Part shown: piece by piece, positions 1 to 6,915 of the stretch
How the letters are laid out: each line of letters starts with the position of its first letter
Numbering within the stretch: position 1 is the first letter of the stretch
Assembly: GCA_030627625.1 (NCBI GenBank)
Contig: DAOURR010000039.1
Span: forward strand, 1-22,283
Source: UBA3103 sp002365855
GTDB taxonomy: Bacteria > Bacillota > Desulfotomaculia > Desulfotomaculales > Pelotomaculaceae
Direction: 5' to 3'
Length of the DNA stretch: 22,283 nt
Notes under the pieces: generated by a model
What the model was told of the DNA's origin: nothing
Databases searched by the model: none
What the model saw: only the letters and a program-made list of their open reading frames with translations
Made by a program: the position numbers and the translations under genes

Positions 1-1279
1 ATTCGATGCCCATACGCTTAGCGTAATCTGCAGTAACGCTTGGGCCCACCAAATTATTGAGGATCACAGCAACTACGTTGTCAGATGTGTAAAGTGCTTC
101 CTTAAGGGTAAATGGGCGATAATGATACCCTTCATTAAAATCGTAAGGGCTGTAAACAGTTCCGTCAGCCTGCAAAAAGCTGACCGGTTCACATGTAATG
201 GTGGTTCCGGCCGTAAACCCCTGGTCGATGGCCGCCGCACAAAGAAATGGTTTAAAAGTAGATCCAGGCTGTATTTTTGAGAACGACCTGTTGTACTGGG
301 AACTGTTGAAATCTTTTCCGCCTACCATAGCTTTTATTTGCCCTGTTTGGGGGTCAAGCGCCACTATTGTCCCATTAAGAGCGGGGTCGCTGTTCTTTAG
401 TCCTGCTACAAGTGCAGTTTCAGCCGCCTCTTGCATTTTTAAATCTAAAGTGGTATATATTGTAAGTCCACCTGAATATAATAATTCCAGCCCGTCTTGA
501 TAATGATGTTCAAAAAAATTGGAAATTTCATTTGTGAAATATGGCGCTTTGCTGCTTGACACCCGTGTTTTGGATGGCTGCAGGTAGTCTTTACCAGCCC
601 GCTCAGCGGTTTCTTGATCTATCATGCCCAATGCCACCATTCTTCCCAGGACAGCTTTCTGACGGGCTTTAGCAGCATCAAAATTTATTGACGGGCTATA
701 GTCGCTCGGTGCCCTGGGTATACCAGCCAACATCGCGCTTTCCGCCAGACCAAGGTCCTTAGCGGACTTGTTAAAATATGTCCTGGCAGCAGCCTCAACC
801 CCATATGCCCCCTGTCCAAAGTAGATCTGGTTGAGGTACATATTTAATATTTCTTGTTTGGTATATTTCCTTTCCAGCTGAGCGGTTATAAAAAGCTCTT
901 CCAGCTTGCGTCTGACTGTTCTCTCAGGTTTAAGATATAGATTTTTAGCAAGCTGCTGGGTGATGGTACTGCCACCTTCCAAAACCCTGCCGGCTGTCAA
1001 GTTCCGATATAACGCCCTGCTCATACCAACGGGATCAACCCCGTGGTGTTTATAAAAACGGGAGTCCTCGATGGCGACTATTGCATCCAGCATATATTTG
1101 GAAACACTGCCTGGCAAAACTGGTATTCGATTTTCCCTGCTAATAACCGCGATAAGTTCGCCACTACTATCTAAAATTCTAGAAGCTTCAGGTATATCAG
1201 GACTCAAATAAGGTTGTGCGGAACACCCTGACGAAAACATGAAGAATGCCAGACACACTATAACTAAACTCTGTTTCAT
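1..1279 (-). CDS. Penicillin-binding protein 1A-type bifunctional transglycosylase/transpeptidase, 3' end cut by window
   Basis: Reading the minus strand from ATG at 1279 gives an open frame of 426 codons running off the left edge. A short hydrophobic N-terminus (residues 4-18) is followed by a GT51 glycosyltransferase domain: EDSRFYKHHGVD at 71-82 with the catalytic Glu71, GGSTITQQLAKN at 102-113, and LNQIYFGQGAYG at 149-160. The transpeptidase domain begins near 300 and shows the SxxK motif S340-T-F-K343. The SxN and KTG motifs would lie in the missing part. The enzyme polymerises lipid II and cross-links peptidoglycan outside the membrane. The N-terminus is short, with almost no cytoplasmic segment. 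It ends in a Cys at 19 preceded by S-S-G, which only loosely resembles a lipobox. An in-frame TAA lies just upstream, so 1279 is the first possible ATG. The GGAGG (1294-1298) is 14 nt away, which is unusually far. Confidence 0.93.
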   Translation of the reverse strand, partial: MKQSLVIVCLAFFMFSSGCSAQPYLSPDIPEASRILDSSGELIAVISRENRIPVLPGSVSKYMLDAIVAIEDSRFYKHHGVDPVGMSRALYRNLTAGRVLEGGSTITQQLAKNLYLKPERTVRRKLEELFITAQLERKYTKQEILNMYLNQIYFGQGAYGVEAAARTYFNKSAKDLGLAESAMLAGIPRAPSDYSPSINFDAAKARQKAVLGRMVALGMIDQETAERAGKDYLQPSKTRVSSSKAPYFTNEISNFFEHHYQDGLELLYSGGLTIYTTLDLKMQEAAETALVAGLKNSDPALNGTIVALDPQTGQIKAMVGGKDFNSSQYNRSFSKIQPGSTFKPFLCAAAIDQGFTAGTTITCEPVSFLQADGTVYSPYDFNEGYHYRPFTLKEALYTSDNVVAVILNNLVGPSVTADYAKRMGIE

Positions 1280-1287
1280 TCCGGCAT
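1276..1287 (-). other. Three-codon upstream ORF overlapping the PBP start
   Basis: ATG-CCG-GAA-TGA lies on the minus strand, with its stop overlapping the PBP start codon as ATGA. The only Shine-Dalgarno nearby (GGAGG, 1294-1298) is 6 nt from this ATG but 14 nt from the PBP ATG. Ribosomes may therefore load on the mini-ORF and re-initiate. This is seen directly; its function is inferred. Confidence 0.35.
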
Positions 1288-1425
1288 ATTAAACCTCCGT
1301 TTACATTTAACATTTTTGCAGTATTATCTCCGGCCGGAACACCCTCTATCCCGAACTGTCTTATCGCCGGTGAATATGTTATGATAATTAAGGCAATCAT
1401 ACTAAATTAAAGTAGGTGTCACTCT

Positions 1426-2268
1426 TTGGAAGTATTTGCACTTATCGGCCCCAGCGGCACCGGAAAAAGCCATAGAGCAACTGTAATCGCCCACCAGCTT
1501 GAAGCTCAGGCTATCATTGACGACGGGCTGTTGATACAGGGAAATCGCATTCTGGCCGGAGCATCGGCCAAAAAACAGCCTACGCGTATCGGGGCTATTA
1601 AGTCTGCTCTTTTTATGGATGAAAAACAAGTACTGGAAATAAAAGAAGCTATAGCTAATCTCGCTCCGGAAAAAATATTAATACTGGGAACATCAACCGG
1701 AATGGCTGAGCGCATCGCGTCCAGGCTTGAGATGCCGGCGCCGTCAAAAATATTAAAAATTGAAGATATAGCCAGCGAAAAAGAAATACGGAAGGCGAAA
1801 TTTTTGCGGACCCAATTTAGCAAGCATGTTATCCCCGCGCCCATCCTGGAAGTAAAAAAAAGCTTTCCTGGCACATTTGTTGACCCATTACAGGTTTTTC
1901 TGAGAAGAAAAGGTATCAGGGGTAAAAAGGACTGGCTTGAACAATCTATTGTGCGTCCGACATTTACTTATCATGGCAAATTAACTATATCCAACGGGGC
2001 TCTGAGCTCAATAGCCGGGCTCGCCGCCTCCTCTGTGACGGGTGTCAGCAGTGCTGGAAAGATACATGTAAATGTTGAGCAGGAAGGGGTTGTGGCAATT
2101 GAGATTGCTCCTATCTTTACTTTCGGAAATAACCTTCCTGAGGTTGCTGCCGAAGTTCAGTCCCGTGTAAAAATGGCGCTGGAGGATATGACCGGGCTCT
2201 GGGTCAGATCGGTTAATGTGCAGGTTAAGGGTTTGAGTTTCGCGGAAACAACAGAGGCGACCGTTTAA
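1426..2268 (+). CDS. P-loop NTPase fused to C-terminal Asp23/Gls24 domain, unknown function
   Basis: This 280-aa protein starts at TTG 1426, preceded by a moderate AGGTG ribosome site. The N-terminus opens with a beta strand and a Walker A motif, GPSGTGKS, at residues 8-15. The following roughly 150 residues look like a small nucleotide-binding fold (ILILGTSTGMAERIASRL at about 85-102). From about 168 to 280 the sequence matches the Asp23/Gls24 alkaline-shock fold: HGKLTISNGALSSIAG, SVTGVSSAG, then VVAIEIAPIF and a final amphipathic region with VNVQVKGL. Asp23 domains in Firmicutes are linked to envelope stress and membrane anchoring; fusion to an ATPase is not the standard arrangement. The gene is divergent from the PBP gene. 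Substrate and role are unknown. Confidence 0.85.
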   Translation: MEVFALIGPSGTGKSHRATVIAHQLEAQAIIDDGLLIQGNRILAGASAKKQPTRIGAIKSALFMDEKQVLEIKEAIANLAPEKILILGTSTGMAERIASRLEMPAPSKILKIEDIASEKEIRKAKFLRTQFSKHVIPAPILEVKKSFPGTFVDPLQVFLRRKGIRGKKDWLEQSIVRPTFTYHGKLTISNGALSSIAGLAASSVTGVSSAGKIHVNVEQEGVVAIEIAPIFTFGNNLPEVAAEVQSRVKMALEDMTGLWVRSVNVQVKGLSFAETTEATV

Positions 2269-2290
2269 AACGGCCGCCTCTGTTGTTTTT
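2249..2290 (+). terminator. Intrinsic terminator of the P-loop/Asp23 gene
   Basis: An 11-bp arm at 2249-2259 pairs with 2275-2285. After one mismatch the stem continues through CCG/CGG and TTT/AAA, and TTTTT follows at 2286-2290. The hairpin contains the stop codon of the plus-strand gene and abuts the stop of the convergent SleB gene. Confidence 0.85.
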
Positions 2291-2978
2291 ATAAACTTGT
2301 CGCGAAGACGTGGTTGCCGATCCGGGTCACTACCGGCAGCGTCTTAATCCACTGGTCGCTGCTGATGTCTGGATTGTAAAAGAACAGTGCGCCTCCGGTA
2401 GGGTCTTTACCTGAAAGTGCTTGAACTGCTGCCTGATAAGCTTTTTCATCAGGCTCAAGGTTGATAGAACCATCGGCGACAGGTGAAAACTGGTAGACCC
2501 GGTTATTTTTTTGGTAAACTATATCCCGTATACTTTTTGGAAAATGAGGACTTTCCAGCCGGTTCATAATCACCGCTCCTACCGCCACCATACCCTCAAA
2601 GCTTTCGCCTCTTGCCTCAGCATGAATCACCCTGGCCAGCAGGAGCAGCTCATCTCTGGATATTTCCCCACGGGACATAGACATGGCATATAAACCTTTC
2701 ACAGGGAGAACCAGGATTTCCCCTGGTCTGATCAGACTTCCGCTTAAATTATTTTCCCTCATCAGTTCGTTTAATGCCAATCCATAATTGATGGCGATAT
2801 CATATAAGGTATCGCCTTCGCGTACAACATGTTCTTTTATCTTAGAATCAGAATACTCCGAATAAAGGTCCTCCGGAACCTGAGAACAATCTCCATCCGG
2901 AATAAACGCAAAACTAGTAACCAGCATAAATGCTGCCGCAGCCAGTTGAATTACCACTCTTGTCAGGAATTTACTCAT
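2289..2978 (-). CDS. LysM-containing SleB-type cell wall (spore cortex) hydrolase
   Basis: This 229-aa exported protein has a hydrophobic signal sequence at residues 7-26. A single LysM peptidoglycan-binding domain lies at about 49-93 (VVREGDTLYDIAINYG). A Hydrolase_2/SleB catalytic domain covers about 108-229. The segment ARVIHAEARGE (115-125) holds the expected catalytic glutamate, Glu121, and GAVIMNR and GALFFYNP are also typical of the family. SleB/CwlJ-type enzymes are lytic transglycosylases acting on spore cortex or vegetative wall. LysM replaces the usual PG_binding_1 domain, as in the YkvT-like branch. The start is ATG 2978, with AAGGAGG a few bases upstream. The gene is monocistronic between two terminators. 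Whether it serves germination or vegetative wall turnover cannot be told from sequence. Confidence 0.9.
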   Translation of the reverse strand: MSKFLTRVVIQLAAAAFMLVTSFAFIPDGDCSQVPEDLYSEYSDSKIKEHVVREGDTLYDIAINYGLALNELMRENNLSGSLIRPGEILVLPVKGLYAMSMSRGEISRDELLLLARVIHAEARGESFEGMVAVGAVIMNRLESPHFPKSIRDIVYQKNNRVYQFSPVADGSINLEPDEKAYQAAVQALSGKDPTGGALFFYNPDISSDQWIKTLPVVTRIGNHVFATSL

Positions 2979-3077
2979 TTTCTCCTCCTTCCTGATTCCA
3001 GATGGTATTTTTGCTCATTTAGAAGCTTTGTATACATATATAATTTACCACCAAATATAATTATTGACACTTTGAAT

Positions 3078-3111
3078 AAAAAAAATACCACTTATTTGAA
3101 ATAAGGGGTAT
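3078..3111 (-). terminator. Intrinsic terminator after the dnaD/dnaC-like operon
   Basis: On the minus strand, arms at 3111-3099 and 3097-3085 pair over about 13 bp with one mismatch. The tip must open to form a loop. Eight T residues follow (A-run 3078-3085 on plus). It lies 40 bp past the stop of the helicase-loader gene. Confidence 0.8.
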
Positions 3112-3151
3112 CCAGGCCGAGCATGCTGCTTTACAACGAACAGCATTTTAG

Positions 3152-3907
3152 TTATACTCTGATATCTTTTTCCTTTCGCTGCACCACCCGGATATCCAGG
3201 TCAACCAAAAGCCGGTATGGCCTGCACATTTCGAGCAGTCGGGAAGTAGTCCTCTCTCCAAGGTATTCTTCCAATTCGTCAAGTTTGATATTAGTAGTTA
3301 CAATAACAGGCAGACAGTGGTTTAAACGATGGTTAATGATTGAATATAATTTATTCCTGGTCCAATCAGTATAGTTATGAGCTCCAAGATCATCCAGTAC
3401 CAGTAAAGGAACCTGCCTGGCTGCATCCATGATATCGAATTCAGTTATGTCTTCTGCCCCTCTACCCGAATCATAAGTGGATCTGATCTTGTCCAACAGG
3501 TCTGGAACAACTGCAAACAGCACCATTTTACCACTACTTAACAGGGCATTGGCAATACAACAAGCCAGAAAGGTTTTTCCACTCCCTACCTGTCCGGTAA
3601 ACAGCAATCCATCAGAATTTGGATTTTCATTAAAATTATTAATAAATTCAGCCGCCGCCTGGTATGACCGTTTAGCTAATTCAAAATGTGAAATCCTGTT
3701 CTGTGCATCAAAACAGTTTTTACTGTAATATTTGAAATTAAAACGATCCAGGGTACAGTTTAAAAGCTTTTGGGGCAACTGAGAATTTTTAATAAGCTTT
3801 TCCGCGGCTTTAAGATTATTACACCCACAGGGAAAAGCCATTTCACCTTTTAGGATAATCCCCCGATCTTCGCACAGGTTGCAGTGCAAACGCGATCTTC
3901 CTCTCAT
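3152..3907 (-). CDS. DnaC/DnaI-like helicase loader ATPase
   Basis: This AAA+ protein of about 251 aa belongs to the DnaC/IstB/DnaI group. Numbering here counts the TTG at 3910 as residue 1. An N-terminal cluster of Cys10, Cys13, Cys28 and Cys30 (CNLC and CGC) is a likely zinc site, as in Bacillus DnaI. The ATPase core has Walker A GQVGSGKT (106-113), Walker B LLVLDDLG (169-176), a sensor-1 region IVTTNIKLDEL, and an arginine-finger region GERTTSRLLE. DnaI-type proteins load the replicative helicase. The neighbour just upstream is a DnaD-like protein, which supports a primosome role over an IS21 IstB assignment; no istA is present. TTG 3910 and ATG 3907 are adjacent start choices, neither with a clear Shine-Dalgarno; ATG is preferred. 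The gap to the upstream stop is only 27 nt, so translation may be coupled. Confidence 0.9.
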   Translation of the reverse strand: MRGRSRLHCNLCEDRGIILKGEMAFPCGCNNLKAAEKLIKNSQLPQKLLNCTLDRFNFKYYSKNCFDAQNRISHFELAKRSYQAAAEFINNFNENPNSDGLLFTGQVGSGKTFLACCIANALLSSGKMVLFAVVPDLLDKIRSTYDSGRGAEDITEFDIMDAARQVPLLVLDDLGAHNYTDWTRNKLYSIINHRLNHCLPVIVTTNIKLDELEEYLGERTTSRLLEMCRPYRLLVDLDIRVVQRKEKDIRV

Positions 3908-3934
3908 CAAGAACTTTGATCGTGAAGTAAATAA

Positions 3935-4759
3935 TTATATATATAGAGAACGAATAAACGCTTTTTTCTTTGAATCGTCCTTGCTCCCTGCAGATCCGGA
4001 GCTTGCCGCTTTTTCCACGGACCTTCCCCTGCGTTCGGAACGGCGGTTCAGAAAATCACGGTCATATTGTTCAATTGATTCCATAGTATGCAGGTTGTTC
4101 TTTTTCCACTCAACAATAATACTGTTAATATACTTAAAGTTGTGTTTTCCCCTCAAAACAGCTCTTTTTAAGGCTTCAACAACTAAAAGCGGCTCAATTT
4201 CATTAAGCCATTGCTCAACCTGTTCAATTTCTATAGGTGAAAGTGGCCTGCCAAACTCTTTTTCAAAAACCAAAATAATTTCGGTGGTTTTATCACAAAA
4301 CTTAGGACTGACGTACTTCTTCGACTTTAGCAGCTTTTCTGATTCCTGTATTTCTGCAGCCCTAACACCTGCCCATATGTCTGAAACCTTAAGAAAGAGA
4401 GGTTCAAAGTCATACCCTTCGAATATTAAATCTTTGCTGCTGTCGAAATAATCGCTAACAGAAATTATTTCTTTTTCAAGCAAGTCTGCCAGTTCCTTTT
4501 TGATACGTAAAGGCTCAGCTTCCATCTGCCTTGCAATCATTTCAGGTGAGGGGCAATATTCTTTTTCCTCTACGCTGAGCCTGATTAACTGGATCAGCAG
4601 CATCATTTGCAAATCAGATATACCAATCCTTCTGTATACCTTCAAAAGGATGTTCGGGATGGACGTTGACCCCTCAAGCACCAGGTCCGACCCAAAGGTG
4701 GCGGTAATATTGACCTTTTGGTCACATTTAATGATCTTTCCGTTGGCATTTGCTTCCAT
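3935..4759 (-). CDS. dnaD: DnaD-domain primosome/replication initiation protein
   Basis: This protein is 274 aa from ATG 4759. The N-terminal region (about 30-120) looks like the DnaD winged-helix domain. Residues about 150-220 form the DnaD/DnaB C-terminal domain (PF07261 type), with FEKEFGRPLSPIEIEQVEQW and the signature YINSIIVEW at about 210-218. A basic, low-complexity tail follows. DnaD remodels DNA at oriC and restart sites and recruits the helicase loader, which is the next gene. An in-frame ATG at 4777 would add six residues. However, the promoter at 4790-4818 predicts a transcript start at about 4783, and GGTGGGGG sits correctly for ATG 4759, so the shorter form is chosen. Confidence 0.9.
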   Translation of the reverse strand: MEANANGKIIKCDQKVNITATFGSDLVLEGSTSIPNILLKVYRRIGISDLQMMLLIQLIRLSVEEKEYCPSPEMIARQMEAEPLRIKKELADLLEKEIISVSDYFDSSKDLIFEGYDFEPLFLKVSDIWAGVRAAEIQESEKLLKSKKYVSPKFCDKTTEIILVFEKEFGRPLSPIEIEQVEQWLNEIEPLLVVEALKRAVLRGKHNFKYINSIIVEWKKNNLHTMESIEQYDRDFLNRRSERRGRSVEKAASSGSAGSKDDSKKKAFIRSLYI

Positions 4760-4789
4760 TGATTGAACCCCCACCATTTATCCACTTAT

Positions 4790-4818
4790 ATTTTAGGATA
4801 AGGCATTATTTATGTCCA
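4790..4818 (-). promoter_or_regulatory. SigA-type promoter of dnaD operon
   Basis: On the minus strand, TGGACA (4818-4813), a 17-nt spacer and TAAAAT (4795-4790) each match the consensus at 5 of 6 positions. Transcription would begin about 24 nt before ATG 4759. Confidence 0.7.
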
Positions 4819-4912
4819 CTACTTTCCAGATGCCCCCCGGCCCTTCTTAGGCAGGCTTCCTTACTCTTTAAACTGCTTCGTCATGCTGTTAACAAATGCC
4901 ATTGATTTGCTA

Positions 4913-5641
4913 TTATCCGCTGTGTTTTTCCAGTGAATTGCCCCGGCAAACTACATCTAATATGTCAAGCAGTGACTCTGCGCTGACATGACCGCCCAGG
5001 GGCGCCTCGTCCTCATAATCCCAAGTATGGGGATGATATATATAAATGCTGTTAAAGCCCGCCTTCAATGCAGGATTGATATCAGACTTCATACTATTGC
5101 CTATCATCCATGATAAACCCGGCATAATTCTTTGTTCTACAGCTATTTGCTGATAAGAAACGACGTTTTTATCAGCGAGAACGTAAACTTCTTTGAACCA
5201 ATGCGACAGCCCGCTTTGTTCAACTCGTTCCATTTGAAGCAGCCGGTCGCCCTTGGTAGCCAGGAAAAGAGGAAATCTTCCGTATAATTGTTCCAGTACT
5301 TCTTCCGCATTTTGAACGGGCCTTGCCGGCTGATCAAACACCCACCAACCCAGAGTCTCTATTTCGTTCCTGATGATATTGCATATTTCTCGTCTAAACA
5401 CTCTGCAGTAATACTCATATGTATCCACTAGCGCGAATGGAAAACACTGCTTCAAAAATCCGCCACAGCGCTGAACGTGTTTAATATCAAACTGGTTTAA
5501 AGTTTCAAGGGCTTCAACCGCTGGAAAACCTATGCTGTCCATAATTCTTGAAAACCTGCTCTTAGCATCGTTATAATAAACAGTAGTTTCAACCAGGGTA
5601 TCATCAAAATCAAACACCAGGCCGCTGCTCAAGCAAGCCAC
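4913..5641 (-). CDS. HAD-superfamily hydrolase (phosphatase-like)
   Basis: This 242-aa protein carries all four HAD motifs: DFDDT (11-15, nucleophile Asp11 and acid/base Asp13), the motif II threonine in LATKGD (Thr129), Lys158 in ADKN, and GNSMKSDINPA with Asp187 and flanking acid. The long segment between motifs I and II (about 20-110) is a helical C1 cap, as in the YjjG/phosphoglycolate phosphatase group. The substrate is unknown. The longest frame starts at GTG 5641, but the ribosome site AAGGGG directly abuts it. TTG four codons in has an 8-nt spacer and is the better start candidate. The gene appears monocistronic, and no clear terminator follows. Confidence 0.85.
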   Translation of the reverse strand: MACLSSGLVFDFDDTLVETTVYYNDAKSRFSRIMDSIGFPAVEALETLNQFDIKHVQRCGGFLKQCFPFALVDTYEYYCRVFRREICNIIRNEIETLGWWVFDQPARPVQNAEEVLEQLYGRFPLFLATKGDRLLQMERVEQSGLSHWFKEVYVLADKNVVSYQQIAVEQRIMPGLSWMIGNSMKSDINPALKAGFNSIYIYHPHTWDYEDEAPLGGHVSAESLLDILDVVCRGNSLEKHSG

Positions 5642-5667
5642 CCCTTTGCGTGCTGTATAAGCAAGCT

Positions 5668-5700
5668 TACATCTTGTTATGTAAATTCAACTTTGTTGAA
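5668..5700. repeat. Two adjacent short inverted repeats upstream of the HAD gene
   Basis: TTACAT-6 nt-ATGTAA is immediately followed by TTCAAC-TTT-GTTGAA. Both are perfect 6-bp inverted repeats in the 102-bp gap between cysK and the HAD gene. They resemble operator half-sites. No regulator can be named. Confidence 0.4.
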
Positions 5701-5722
5701 ACTTAATCCTCCCAAACTCAAT

Positions 5723-5754
5723 AAAAAACAAAAAGGGCCTGCATCATAGCAGGC
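5723..5754 (-). terminator. Intrinsic terminator of cysK
   Basis: On the minus strand, GCCTGC-6 nt-GCAGGC (5754-5737) is followed by a T-rich tract (A-rich 5723-5734 on plus). It overlaps the cysK stop codon. Confidence 0.85.
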
Positions 5755-6685
5755 ATTCATTGGCATTATTGACAAATATTGATGTGCTGAGATATCTTTC
5801 ACCACTATCCGCAAGAATTGTCACTATAGTTTTGCCCTGACCTAATTCCCGGCCTGCTTTTAAAGACGCCGCGACAACTGCCCCGCTTGAAATACCTACC
5901 ATCAAGCCTTCTTCAGAGGCCAATTTTCTGGTCATAATCAGAGCCTCCTGGTCCGAGACCCGAATTATATGATCAACTAATTTTAAGTCTAGATTATCCG
6001 GAATAAATCCGTCGCCTATACCCTGAAGCATATGTTTACCAGGTTTTTTACCCGATATAACTGCGGAATTTTCCGGTTCTACAGCAAACACCTCTACCTC
6101 AGGATGAAACTTCTTTAAAACCCGTGCAACACCAGTCAGGGTGCCTCCTGTACCAACTCCCGCAACCAGAGCGTTTATTGTCCCACCGGCCTGTACAATT
6201 ATCTCTCTTGCGGTAGTTTTCTCATGAAAGAGTGGGTTGTTAGGATTAGAAAACTGATCCGGCATCCAGGCCCTGGGTGTTTTTTGTACTATTTCCCTGG
6301 CCTTTTTTATGGCTCCCATGACATCCTCCGCTTTAGGTGTGAGCACTACCTCCGCGCCATATGATTCTGCCAATATTTTACGTTCAACACTCATATTTTC
6401 CGGCATTACGACTATAACACGGTAGCCTTTTACAGCACCGACCATGGCCAGGGCAATACCCTGGTTACCGCTGGTCGGCTCAACTATTATGGAACCCGGC
6501 TCGATGATACCCTCCTCCTCAGCCGCCTGCACCATTCCCAGTGCCGCTCTTGCTTTAGCGCTGCCGCCAGGGTTAAACATCTCGAGTTTTGCCAGCACTT
6601 CAGCTCGGCAGTCTCCCTTAACCCTGGAAAGCCTGACCATAGGCGTGTTGCATATTGCCTCTAATATAGTGTTCAATGCTTTCAT
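5744..6685 (-). CDS. cysK: Cysteine synthase (O-acetylserine sulfhydrylase)
   Basis: This 313-aa fold-type II PLP enzyme makes L-cysteine from O-acetylserine and sulfide in the cytosol. Lys44 in NPGGSAKARAA is the Schiff-base lysine; family members usually read NPGGSVKDR. The substrate loop is TSGNQG (71-76) where most CysK have TSGNTG. The phosphate-binding loop is GVGTGGTLTG (176-185), followed by GISSGA (264-269) and LADSGERYLS (291-300), the PLP-nitrogen serine region. Length and motif order fit CysK/CysM rather than cystathionine beta-synthase. The gene stands alone with its own terminator and no cysE beside it. The Shine-Dalgarno for ATG 6685 is weak (AGGG, about 12 nt upstream). The D-to-A change after Lys44 and the T-to-Q change in the loop leave open a related beta-replacement substrate. 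Confidence 0.92.
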   Translation of the reverse strand: MKALNTILEAICNTPMVRLSRVKGDCRAEVLAKLEMFNPGGSAKARAALGMVQAAEEEGIIEPGSIIVEPTSGNQGIALAMVGAVKGYRVIVVMPENMSVERKILAESYGAEVVLTPKAEDVMGAIKKAREIVQKTPRAWMPDQFSNPNNPLFHEKTTAREIIVQAGGTINALVAGVGTGGTLTGVARVLKKFHPEVEVFAVEPENSAVISGKKPGKHMLQGIGDGFIPDNLDLKLVDHIIRVSDQEALIMTRKLASEEGLMVGISSGAVVAASLKAGRELGQGKTIVTILADSGERYLSTSIFVNNANECLL

Positions 6686-6839
6686 TTTTAAGCGTATCCC
6701 TTTTCTGTTTTGCTTGCTATTATATTTCGTTAGCTTGGCCTGACTTTAATAATCTATCAATATTGTGTAAAAATAATTCTATTTGTTAAAAATTAATGAT
6801 TATTGTTAGCCTGGGGTCAACGCGAGACGTGTAATATTA

Positions 6840-6864
6840 AACCCTGTTCCAAGTGAACAGGGTT
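6840..6864 (-). terminator. Hairpin downstream of pckA, possible weak terminator
   Basis: A perfect 10-bp stem (AACCCTGTTC/GAACAGGGTT) with a 5-nt loop lies 52 bp after the pckA stop. Only a short T/A-rich tail follows on the minus strand, so termination efficiency is uncertain. Confidence 0.5.
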
Positions 6865-6915
6865 AACAATATAGTTTTGATCAAAAGAATATAATGATAA
6901 CCAACTTTAAAAGCT

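Noticed and set aside
198..500. Open frame of 100 codons on plus inside the PBP gene
   Set aside because: It is antisense to a strongly supported PBP reading frame, and its translation has no recognisable features.
3152..3907. IstB of an IS21-type insertion sequence
   Set aside because: There is no istA transposase and there are no terminal inverted repeats. The DnaD-like neighbour and N-terminal Cys cluster favour a DnaI-like helicase loader.
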